This document shows positions 1 through 5,360 of a stretch of 6,005 nucleotides of DNA, one piece after another; position 1 is the stretch's first letter, and every line of letters starts with the position of its first letter. A model generated the notes under the pieces. The model had not been told where the DNA came from and searched no databases. It saw only the letters and a list, made by a program, of their open reading frames with translations. This DNA is from an uncultured Mycoplasma sp. GTDB lineage: Bacteria; Bacillota_I; Bacilli_A; RF39; UBA660. The stretch is from contig CANOGG010000083.1 in assembly GCA_947565485.1 (NCBI GenBank), forward strand, positions 1 through 6,005, in the 5' to 3' direction. The position numbers and the translations under genes are program-made.

Positions 1-1247
1 AAACTCTTAATGCGACGATGTTCTCTATTCCAAGAGATACTTATGTCCCTATTGCTTGCAACCACAACCGCTATGCTAAAATTAACTCTTCCGCTGCTTA
101 CGGTACTAATTGTGTCATCAAGACAATTGAACAACTAACAAAGATTGATATCGATTATTATGTCAAAATTAATTTCAAAGGGGTAGTTGATTTAGTAAAC
201 ACTGTCGATGGTCTTGATGTCGAAGTCGAACCACCAAACTATAAAGCCTACATTAAAGAATATAATGGCCGTATCTGTGAACAAAACTCTCTCCGTCAAT
301 TCGGCGACAATTTAATCTGTATGGACCCTGGAATGCAACATCTAAATGGCGAGGAAGCTCTTGCTTATGCTAGATGCCGTCATGCTTACTTAGAAAGTGA
401 CCTTGCTCGTAATCGTCACCAGCAACAAATAATTGAGGCCCTTGCCAGGAAAGTAGCCAGTCCATCTAACATAAAAAAGGTCGATGACTTACTTGATGCA
501 GTAACCAACAACTTATCAGTTAACATGAGTCGCGACCAAATCTTATCTTTTTATGAAGTTATTAAAAGTATGATATCCAAATCATTCAAAGACGGAGATT
601 TCTTATCCATCCAAAAAACTTATATGGAAGTATACAATTTACAAGTTAGAGTAAGCAACAATGGCTCTTTCACTTCTGCCTTAGGCCACTATCCTGGTTC
701 TCTTGATGCCATAACCAAACTAATGCGCGTAAACTTAGAACTCGAGAAAAAAGAAATGGTTAAAACTTTTAGTTTTGATGCTAATGAAGAATACACCACG
801 AAAGTCGCTGGTCAAGGCGTAACAACTGGTACTAAACTAGAACTTGTACCAAACTTTATCGGTCAGCCTCTAAACTCTGCTGAGACATGGGCTCTTAATC
901 ATAACATTGAATTTAAAAGTGAATTTGTCGGAAGTGATAGTGAGTTCTACAATCCTGATGCCTTACCTGGTGTAATTGCGGGCCAAAGTGTTAATAACGG
1001 TGTTCTTATCAACAATGTTACAGAAATAACAGTTTATATTAACGACCCATCCGTAGTTAAACCACTAAATCCTGATGATAATCCTGACGACGATGATAAT
1101 AACGACGATAATAATCAAAATCCTGATGATAATAACAACAACGATGATAACAATAATGATGACGATAACAATGACATCAACATTCCTAATTTTATCCTTC
1201 CATCTGACAATCCTGATTCTGGAAATGAATTTTCCAGTCTTGACTAA
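1..1247 (+). CDS. LCP (LytR-CpsA-Psr) family cell-wall polymer ligase with PASTA-like domain and Asp/Asn-rich tail, 5'-truncated
   Basis: LCP proteins act outside the membrane and transfer lipid-linked anionic polymers to peptidoglycan. The frame is open to the left edge (T-L-N-A-T before the first Met at 18), and the window opens just before the LCP core, so the true start and the N-terminal membrane segment lie outside. Numbering from that Met, LCP hallmarks are SIPRDTYV (3-10), RYAKINSSAAYG (18-29), DYYVKINFKGVVDLV (46-60), then GMQHLNGEEALAYARCRH (105-122) and DLARNRHQQQ (128-137). The arginines and aspartates in these blocks are those that bind the polyprenyl-pyrophosphate substrate and metal in the family. 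Residues about 277-342 look like one PASTA domain (VPNFIGQ start, PGVIAGQS middle, ITVYIN end). Residues 351-386 are a tract of 16 Asp and 16 Asn with 3 Pro and 1 Gln. No LPXTG sorting signal follows. The LCP assignment is firm; the PASTA call is good but by eye. Confidence 0.93.
   Translation, partial: TLNATMFSIPRDTYVPIACNHNRYAKINSSAAYGTNCVIKTIEQLTKIDIDYYVKINFKGVVDLVNTVDGLDVEVEPPNYKAYIKEYNGRICEQNSLRQFGDNLICMDPGMQHLNGEEALAYARCRHAYLESDLARNRHQQQIIEALARKVASPSNIKKVDDLLDAVTNNLSVNMSRDQILSFYEVIKSMISKSFKDGDFLSIQKTYMEVYNLQVRVSNNGSFTSALGHYPGSLDAITKLMRVNLELEKKEMVKTFSFDANEEYTTKVAGQGVTTGTKLELVPNFIGQPLNSAETWALNHNIEFKSEFVGSDSEFYNPDALPGVIAGQSVNNGVLINNVTEITVYINDPSVVKPLNPDDNPDDDDNNDDNNQNPDDNNNNDDNNNDDDNNDINIPNFILPSDNPDSGNEFSSLD
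846..1043 (+). other. PASTA-like domain within the LCP protein
   Basis: The translation (residues 277-342 counted from the Met at 18) follows the PASTA plan. It opens with VPNFIGQ, has a helix-like stretch containing SAETWALNHN, an extended strand (IEFKSEFVG), then PGVIAGQSVNNG and a final hydrophobic strand EITVYIN. PASTA domains are known from serine/threonine kinases and penicillin-binding proteins, where they bind or sit near peptidoglycan. Here the domain would place a wall-contacting module after the catalytic LCP domain. The match is by pattern only and the loop before PGVIAGQ is longer than usual. Confidence 0.7.
1068..1175 (+). repeat. Asp/Asn-rich low-complexity tract with short direct repeats
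   Basis: Thirty-six codons encode almost only Asp and Asn, with three Pro and one Gln. The 15-base unit AATCCTGATGATAAT (NPDDN) occurs identically at 1068-1082 and 1119-1133, with a variant at 1080 (NPDDD). GAT/GAC and AAT/AAC are mixed, so the tract is not a pure triplet array, but the repeats suggest slippage or unequal duplication. The tract is probably a flexible, highly acidic extracellular tail. The open reading frames seen on other frames here result from the missing stop codons in such sequence. Confidence 0.85.
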
Positions 1248-1254
1248 AAGCATA

Positions 1255-1285
1255 AAAAAATACTAATTTTTCATTAGTATTTTTT
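1255..1285. terminator. Bidirectional intrinsic terminator between the LCP gene and trxB
   Basis: A perfect 13-bp stem (arms 1255-1267 and 1273-1285) closes a 5-base loop (TTTTC). Each arm carries an A-run on its outer 5' side and a T-run on its outer 3' side, so both strands give a hairpin ending in six or seven U. It starts eight bases after the LCP stop codon. The trxB stop codon (TAA, complement of 1274-1276) lies inside the stem. It therefore plausibly ends both convergent transcripts. Confidence 0.88.
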
Positions 1286-2155
1286 AGTTATATTAATAAC
1301 ACTCTCTGCTCCTTCACTAGCCGCATTTATTAACTGATAAATATCTTTTTTTATCACATCACCTGATGCGTAAACTCCTGGAATATTAGTCTCTCCTTTT
1401 TCATTTACTATTATATAACCATCCTCTAATTTTATATCTGTCTTTTCTAAAAAGTCCGTATTCGGTCTAAACCCAATATATAAAAACAATGCACTTACTT
1501 TTAATTCTCTCTTATTTAATTTAACTCCTTTAAAAGTATCATTTTCAATAATTAAACTCTTAATTTCATTATTTAATATTAATTCTATATTCCTAATATT
1601 TTTAACCTCTTCCCGTAAAACGTTCTCAGCTCTAAATTTATCTCTTCTATGAATTAAATAAACTTTCTTTACAATCTTTGCTAAATATATCGCTTCACTT
1701 AACGCTGAGGAGCCTCCACCAACCACTGCGACTTCTTTCTCCTTAAATAAATTACCGTCACATAAAGCACACGTACTAATACCTCTACCTAAAAACTTTT
1801 CTTCATTATCTAACTCTAATTTTTTAGGCGACCTCCCACTAGCAATCAGTAAATATTTACATTGATAAGCATTACTACTTGTTTTAATCGTTTTAATATC
1901 TTCTACAATAACATCTGTTACTTTCTCTAACTTGTACTCTATATCCATTTTATTTACAGACTCAAAAAGATTATAAGCAAAATCTGGCCCATTTATTTCC
2001 TGAAGTCCTGGATAATTCTCTATCTTAGGAATAACATTTAAAGTTCCTCCAGGGGCATTTCCCTCCAATAATAAAACTTCCAGACCTGCTCTTTTAGCAT
2101 ATATTGCTGCACTAATACCTGATATACCCATACCAATAATTATCAAATCATACAT
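1274..2155 (-). CDS. trxB: Thioredoxin-disulfide reductase (low-molecular-weight flavoprotein)
   Basis: This cytoplasmic FAD enzyme uses NADPH to reduce thioredoxin. The 293-residue product (family members are usually about 300-320) has the expected order of motifs: FAD-binding GMGISG (8-13), PGGTLN (35-40) and ENYPG (46-50); redox-active CALC followed by DG (129-134; the commoner form is CATCDG); NADPH-binding GGGSSALSEA (146-155) and HRRDKFRA (169-176), whose arginines recognise the 2' phosphate of NADPH; and the second FAD motif GVYASGD (260-266). Near the C-terminus IYQ (272-274) replaces the common YRQ. The ATG start has AAGGGAG at 2165-2171, which overlaps the stop codon of the preceding gene, suggesting translational coupling. 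It is the last gene of the lgt operon, and its own stop lies inside the terminator stem. No thioredoxin gene is visible nearby. Confidence 0.95.
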   Translation of the reverse strand: MYDLIIIGMGISGISAAIYAKRAGLEVLLLEGNAPGGTLNVIPKIENYPGLQEINGPDFAYNLFESVNKMDIEYKLEKVTDVIVEDIKTIKTSSNAYQCKYLLIASGRSPKKLELDNEEKFLGRGISTCALCDGNLFKEKEVAVVGGGSSALSEAIYLAKIVKKVYLIHRRDKFRAENVLREEVKNIRNIELILNNEIKSLIIENDTFKGVKLNKRELKVSALFLYIGFRPNTDFLEKTDIKLEDGYIIVNEKGETNIPGVYASGDVIKKDIYQLINAASEGAESVINITKKY

Positions 2156-2169
2156 ATATAATTTCTCCC

Positions 2170-2640
2170 TTAATAATTATCAACTTTAATAAACAGCTTT
2201 TTGAGATTATTAATAGATTCTTGATTAAAGATTATTTTTTTCTCACCATTATATTGTATACTAAAGGAATGATAATTCTTACTATCATTAATGTCTTCTT
2301 TATTAATTAAGTTATCTAATAACAATTTTATTTCTTTTGCTAACTTTTTATTAATTTTTTTAGTATAAACAGTTGTTGTCTCTTCCTTTGGTTTTCCTCC
2401 TAAATTAGCTGTATATTTATATAATTTTTGAACTACTAATTTATTTTTCAAATCTATTTCATAGTATTTGCTAGTGTGACTTCCACCATCATTTAACATT
2501 GTTTGATATTTAAAATCAGTTGTTACAACATATTTTAAATTGTTATCAATTTTTTTATATTTCAAAAACCAAAAACCGATTCCAACTCCTAATCCTATAA
2601 CCAAAACAATGATACCTAATAAAAATATTTTTTTTCTCAT
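2170..2640 (-). CDS. Small membrane-anchored protein of unknown function
   Basis: I do not recognise this 156-residue protein. It starts MRKK, followed by a strongly hydrophobic segment (about residues 5-26) and then a basic stretch (KYKK). This fits a single N-terminal membrane anchor or uncleaved signal, probably with the remainder outside the cell. The rest is soluble and lysine-rich, with a beta-like first part (about 35-95, including GGSHTSKYYEIDL) and a helix-like part (about 96-117) before a short final domain. It contains no cysteine, so it is not a lipoprotein despite sitting beside lgt. The ATG has a good ribosome binding site, AAGGAG at 2651-2656. It lies 17 bases after lgt and 14 bases before trxB, all on the same strand, so co-transcription is very likely. 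A link to envelope or redox biology is only a guess from position. Confidence 0.85.
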   Translation of the reverse strand: MRKKIFLLGIIVLVIGLGVGIGFWFLKYKKIDNNLKYVVTTDFKYQTMLNDGGSHTSKYYEIDLKNKLVVQKLYKYTANLGGKPKEETTTVYTKKINKKLAKEIKLLLDNLINKEDINDSKNYHSFSIQYNGEKKIIFNQESINNLKKLFIKVDNY

Positions 2641-2657
2641 TTTTTATATACTCCTTT

Positions 2658-3467
2658 TTAATTTATTCTACCATTATTAATATCATTATATAAATTATAA
2701 TACTTTCCTTTTCTATAAATATACACTAAATAAACTAAAGCTCCAACAAACAATATAACTGATATAATTTGTGCTATTTTAAACCCTCCAATCATAAGTG
2801 AATCTGTTCGCCAAGCTTCAATAAAAAATCTTCCTAAACTATACCACATTAGATAAAAACAAGCCATCGTTCCCACTTTTGTATATTTAAATCTTCTAAT
2901 GACTAAAAGAATAACAAATCCTAACATACACCATAGAAACTCAAAATAAAATGTTGGCAAATAATAAATTCCATCAATATTCATTCCCTTTATCACAAAA
3001 TCTGGTACATGTAATTTCTTCAAATGAGTTACACTAGTCGCAAATCCATGAGCCTCACTATTAAAGAAATTCCCCCATCTTCCAATTCCTTGCGCTAAAA
3101 TCATACTAGGCGCTGCCATATCAAGTAATCTTACCACATTAAGTTTCTTTCTCTTTGCATAAATAAATACCACGAAAATTCCAACTAACAACCCACCATG
3201 AATTGCAAGTCCCCCATTCCAAACTGCAAATATCTCAAGTAAATTATACTTATAATATGATATGTTAAAGAGTACATAATAAAGTCTCGCCCCCAAGATA
3301 CCAAATATAATCGCATAAAAACTCATATTAAAGATATCTTCCCTAGAAATCTTAAAACGCTTAGCTTCTCTTTCTATCAAAAATAAACCTACTAATATTC
3401 CCATAAGTATTAAAAAAGAATACCATCTAACCTCTAATCCAAACAACTTAAACATAACTGGGTTCAT
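2658..3467 (-). CDS. lgt: Prolipoprotein diacylglyceryl transferase
   Basis: Lgt is a polytopic membrane enzyme that transfers diacylglycerol from phosphatidylglycerol to the lipobox cysteine of prelipoproteins, the first step of lipoprotein maturation. The 269-residue length is typical. Visible family features are RWYSF (14-18, with the conserved Tyr), GARLYYV (59-65), NGGLAIHGG (84-92, conserved His90), the Lgt signature GRWGNFFNSEAHG (129-141, with Arg130 and Asn133), LPTFYFE (170-176), and GRFFIEAWRTD (212-222). Hydrophobic segments are spread along the length as expected for about seven membrane spans. The ATG start is preceded by AGAGG at a spacing of nine bases. It is the first gene of a three-gene minus-strand operon ending with trxB. 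Nothing essential appears to be missing. Confidence 0.97.
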   Translation of the reverse strand: MNPVMFKLFGLEVRWYSFLILMGILVGLFLIEREAKRFKISREDIFNMSFYAIIFGILGARLYYVLFNISYYKYNLLEIFAVWNGGLAIHGGLLVGIFVVFIYAKRKKLNVVRLLDMAAPSMILAQGIGRWGNFFNSEAHGFATSVTHLKKLHVPDFVIKGMNIDGIYYLPTFYFEFLWCMLGFVILLVIRRFKYTKVGTMACFYLMWYSLGRFFIEAWRTDSLMIGGFKIAQIISVILFVGALVYLVYIYRKGKYYNLYNDINNGRIN

Positions 3468-3492
3468 TTATACCAACCTCTTCTCTCTTATT

Positions 3493-3521
3493 ATTATACT
3501 AAAAAGACTCCCAAATTCCTA
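3493..3521 (-). promoter_or_regulatory. Candidate promoter of the lgt-trxB operon
   Basis: Read on the minus strand, a perfect -10 hexamer TATAAT lies at 3498-3493. A weak -35 (TAGGAA, 3 of 6 matches) lies 17 bases upstream at 3521-3516. The predicted start of transcription, near 3486, would leave a leader of about 20 bases carrying the lgt ribosome binding site. The -10 is convincing. The weak -35 and the general AT-richness keep confidence moderate. Confidence 0.45.
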
Positions 3522-3526
3522 GCTAA

Positions 3527-3569
3527 AATATCTAACAAAAAAAGGAAGTTTTCCTCCTTTTTAGATATT
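3527..3569 (-). terminator. Intrinsic terminator acting on minus-strand transcripts
   Basis: On the minus strand the core stem is AAAAAGGAGG, loop AAAA, CTTCCTTTTT, ten pairs including one G-U wobble, followed by further T residues. An outer stem of eight pairs (3527-3534 with 3562-3569, AATATCTA with TAGATATT) can extend it past an unpaired stretch. On the plus strand the wobble becomes an A-C mismatch and no plus-strand gene lies upstream, so minus orientation is favoured. It sits about 197 bases beyond the stop of the 3766-4761 gene and just before the candidate lgt promoter, so it would insulate the two transcription units. Confidence 0.75.
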
Positions 3570-3765
3570 ACTCTTCAATATCGTTAATACATAAAATATT
3601 AGATTGATATCAAAAAAAATCATGTACTAAGTAATACCTGTGTACATATTTATAGTTTATTAATTATTATGCAAAATATTTACCCTCTTTTTACCAAATT
3701 TTTTAAGAAATAAATTGTTTTATTTTTAATGTAATAACAAAATCGTAAAAAGTAAAAACTTTCCG
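3570..3765. other. Gene-free, very AT-rich stretch between the ADP-ribosyltransferase-like gene and the terminator
   Basis: I find no credible coding sequence or known RNA here. Small structures are a six-base inverted repeat ATGTAC/GTACAT (3622-3627 and 3642-3647), a ten-base palindrome TTGATATCAA (3604-3613), and a nine-base direct repeat TAAAAACTT (3753-3761 and 3767-3775) that overlaps the end of the neighbouring gene. A weak five-pair hairpin at 3749-3762 could act as a poor early terminator on the minus strand. Most likely this is the long 3' untranslated region of the gene ending at 3766, or decayed DNA. Confidence 0.5.
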
Positions 3766-4761
3766 TTAAAAACTTCTCCTCATCTCAATCTGCAAACTAT
3801 CATTAGAATTTAAAAAAGCATTTATTTTATCCATATCAGCAACCCAAACAACAACACCGTTTTCATTTTTTTGAGTATGTAAGAAACTATTAGCAAAATT
3901 CTTTATATATCTTAATTTATAATTATTTTCTTCTTCTAAAGATATATTTGGATTTTGTAATTTATAATCTGCAGCCATAACTTTTTTAGAAAACTCTCTA
4001 AATCGTTTTGAAAATTCTAATTGATTAGGAAAGTTTGTCATAATAAATTCATCATACATTGAGTCAAATTTCTGTATATCACTTCCTAAAGCAGTACCTA
4101 AACCAAAAGGGTAGTTTTGCCCAAGCATATCAATAATAGTTTTCCAATCTTTTGATTTATCATATTTACTGTAATCAACTAATCCTTGACTTTCTAAATA
4201 ATCAAAAAATTGTTTAATATTAACTTGAATTCTATCAATGGGAACAATACTTTGACAATCTTTTGAAAGCCACTCTCTATCAATATAAGTTTCACCGTGA
4301 GGCTTAAAAAATTGTTTACCATCACATACATGTATAGTTATATTTCTATCAGAAATAATCTCATTTAAAGCTCCATTAACTCTTTCATCAATCTGATATT
4401 TGACATTATAATTTCCAGCTTCATCAATATTTTCCTCAATATGTGATCTAGCAATCCTTGAATTTCTAAAAATAGAAAAGAATAATGCATGAACAGGATT
4501 ATCTGTTGCATATACATAACTACCCTTTTGTGTACTTTCATTGGAATTAATAACTTCCAAACTTTCTGGGCTTCCATGATATAATATCTCCGGAACATAA
4601 TCAAATATGAAGCTATTCTTACCTAAAATTTGTTTAATTTCTCCAATATTTTTACCACTTTTTTTTAATTTTTTTACTTGTTTTTCAATAGGTAAAACAG
4701 ATTTTATATATGTTTTATATCTAACTATTTCTTTCTGTAATTTTTCATTATATATATCCAT
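3766..4761 (-). CDS. Uncharacterised protein with ADP-ribosyltransferase-like motifs
   Basis: Function is unknown. From the ATG at 4761 the product is 331 residues. Residues 1-50 are helical and lysine-rich. Residues about 55-185 contain LYHGSPESL (60-68), GSYVYATDNPVHALFF (80-95) and REWLSKD (162-168) followed by VPIDRIQV. This order recalls the H-Y-E arrangement of Arr/PARP-like ADP-ribosyltransferase folds (His62, Tyr84, Glu163), which bind NAD+; the assignment is by pattern and the third residue is uncertain. Residues about 186-331 match nothing I know and are charged and largely helical, ending in a strand-like VVVWVADM. There is no signal peptide or membrane segment, so it is probably cytoplasmic. 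A TTG at 4776 is in frame, but GGGAG at 4774-4770 lies inside that extension and sits eight bases before the ATG, so the ATG is preferred. It is transcribed alone, divergent from gtrA. It could be a regulator, toxin-like enzyme or inactive NAD-fold protein. Confidence 0.75.
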   Translation of the reverse strand: MDIYNEKLQKEIVRYKTYIKSVLPIEKQVKKLKKSGKNIGEIKQILGKNSFIFDYVPEILYHGSPESLEVINSNESTQKGSYVYATDNPVHALFFSIFRNSRIARSHIEENIDEAGNYNVKYQIDERVNGALNEIISDRNITIHVCDGKQFFKPHGETYIDREWLSKDCQSIVPIDRIQVNIKQFFDYLESQGLVDYSKYDKSKDWKTIIDMLGQNYPFGLGTALGSDIQKFDSMYDEFIMTNFPNQLEFSKRFREFSKKVMAADYKLQNPNISLEEENNYKLRYIKNFANSFLHTQKNENGVVVWVADMDKINAFLNSNDSLQIEMRRSF

Positions 4762-4769
4762 CTTCTTAT

Positions 4770-4774
4770 CTCCC
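4770..4774 (-). promoter_or_regulatory. Ribosome binding site that fixes the start at 4761
   Basis: GGGAG on the minus strand is followed by eight bases and then ATG at 4761-4759. The upstream in-frame TTG (4776-4774) overlaps this motif and has no comparable site of its own, so it is very unlikely to be used. Confidence 0.8.
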
Positions 4775-4784
4775 AACTATAACA

Positions 4785-4812
4785 AGTATAGCATAATATA
4801 TAGGAAATACAA
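4785..4812 (-). promoter_or_regulatory. Candidate promoter of the ADP-ribosyltransferase-like gene
   Basis: On the minus strand, TGC followed by TATACT (4793-4785) makes an extended -10 element with five of six matches in the hexamer. TTGTAT at 4812-4807 is a partial -35 with a 16-base spacer. Transcription would begin near 4778, giving a short leader that carries the GGGAG site. The extended -10 compensates for the weak -35. Confidence 0.55.
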
Positions 4813-4876
4813 CTATATTTTAGTTAAACTTAAAGAAATAAAAAAAATAATAGTATCTTTTTCTAAAATTTTTAGG

Positions 4877-4882
4877 TATAAT
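4877..4882 (+). promoter_or_regulatory. Candidate -10 element for gtrA
   Basis: A perfect TATAAT lies 22 bases before the TTG start codon, and the predicted transcript start is near 4889. No good -35 hexamer is present at 16-18 bases upstream. The sequence there is AT-rich and offers only weak matches, so the promoter may need an activator or may be low in strength. Confidence 0.4.
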
Positions 4883-4904
4883 TAAAACATGGAGTTGATA
4901 TACT

Positions 4905-5339
4905 TTGCAAAAAATATGGGATATCTATCATAAATATGAGGAAATTATAAACTATTTAATTGTAGGTGGCTTAACCACTGTGGTTAGTGTTGGTGTAAAA
5001 TTTGGCTTATTATTCACTATCTTAAACGCTAAAGATGATATGGAACTACAAATCGCTGTCATCATCTCTTGGATATGTGCAGTTGCTTTCGCCTACTTTG
5101 CCAATCGCATCTTTGTCTTTAAATCTAAGTCCAAAGATTACTTCAAAGAAATAACTACTTTTGTAGGTGGTCGTATAATCACTCTTTTGATGGATATGGC
5201 TATCATGTGGTTCTTTGTCACTTTACTAAAACTCGATTCTAATCTCTGGGTTATAATATCGACCTTTATTGCCCAAGTCGTCGTCACCATCTCTAATTAT
5301 ATCTTAAGTAAAATATTTGTTTTTAAAAAGAAGAACTAA
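4905..5339 (+). CDS. GtrA-family membrane protein
   Basis: GtrA proteins are small four-span membrane proteins thought to move polyprenyl-linked sugars across the membrane or to support polysaccharide and teichoic-acid glycosylation. The 144 residues show the four-helix plan: about 14-40, 49-70, 84-108 and 116-139. Family marks include NYLIVGGLTT (16-25), ANRIFVF (66-72), FVGGRIITLLMD (86-97) and NYILSKIFVF (131-140); the paired N-x-IFVF endings are typical. The start is TTG, preceded by GGAG at 4891-4894. An ATG at 4889 is in another frame and hits a stop after 14 codons, and no in-frame ATG precedes the first membrane helix. The gene diverges from the ADP-ribosyltransferase-like gene and converges on a large membrane protein gene. 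Its specific substrate cannot be told from sequence. Confidence 0.92.
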   Translation: MQKIWDIYHKYEEIINYLIVGGLTTVVSVGVKFGLLFTILNAKDDMELQIAVIISWICAVAFAYFANRIFVFKSKSKDYFKEITTFVGGRIITLLMDMAIMWFFVTLLKLDSNLWVIISTFIAQVVVTISNYILSKIFVFKKKN

Positions 5340-5360
5340 CCAAAACCTAGCTCTTCTTTT
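5326..5360. terminator. Bidirectional terminator between gtrA and the right-edge membrane protein gene
   Basis: The outer stem AAAAGAAGA (5326-5334) pairs with TCTTCTTTT (5352-5360), and an inner CTA/TAG pair extends it around a loop. On the minus strand the intervening position forms a G-U wobble, giving a continuous 13-pair stem; on the plus strand it is an A-C mismatch. Both stop codons, TAA of gtrA (5337-5339) and TAG of the minus-strand gene (complement of 5347-5349), lie within the structure. Only seven bases separate the two coding sequences. Confidence 0.75.

Noticed and set aside
18..20. ATG at 18 as the true start of the LCP gene
   Set aside because: The frame is open to the window edge, there is no ribosome binding site before it, and the family needs an N-terminal membrane segment and further LCP residues upstream.
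1065..1266. Open frames on both strands rich in isoleucine, valine and threonine across the end of the LCP gene
   Set aside because: They arise because GAT/GAC and AAT/AAC repeats contain no stops in these frames. They have no ribosome binding sites and the proteins are low-complexity.
3568..3630. Minus-strand 20-codon frame giving a hydrophobic peptide just before the terminator
   Set aside because: A short hydrophobic peptide ahead of a terminator resembles type I toxins, but there is no ribosome binding site before its ATG and no sign of an antisense RNA. AT-rich DNA yields such frames by chance.
4365..4604. Minus-strand frame of 79 codons inside the ADP-ribosyltransferase-like gene
   Set aside because: It lies wholly within a better-supported gene on the same strand, in another frame, and shows no domain character.
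4607..4885. Plus-strand frame of 92 codons with a hydrophobic, phenylalanine-rich product
   Set aside because: It is antisense to the lysine-rich N-terminus of the minus-strand gene, whose AAA/AAG codons read as TTT/CTT. It has no ribosome binding site and overlaps both promoters.
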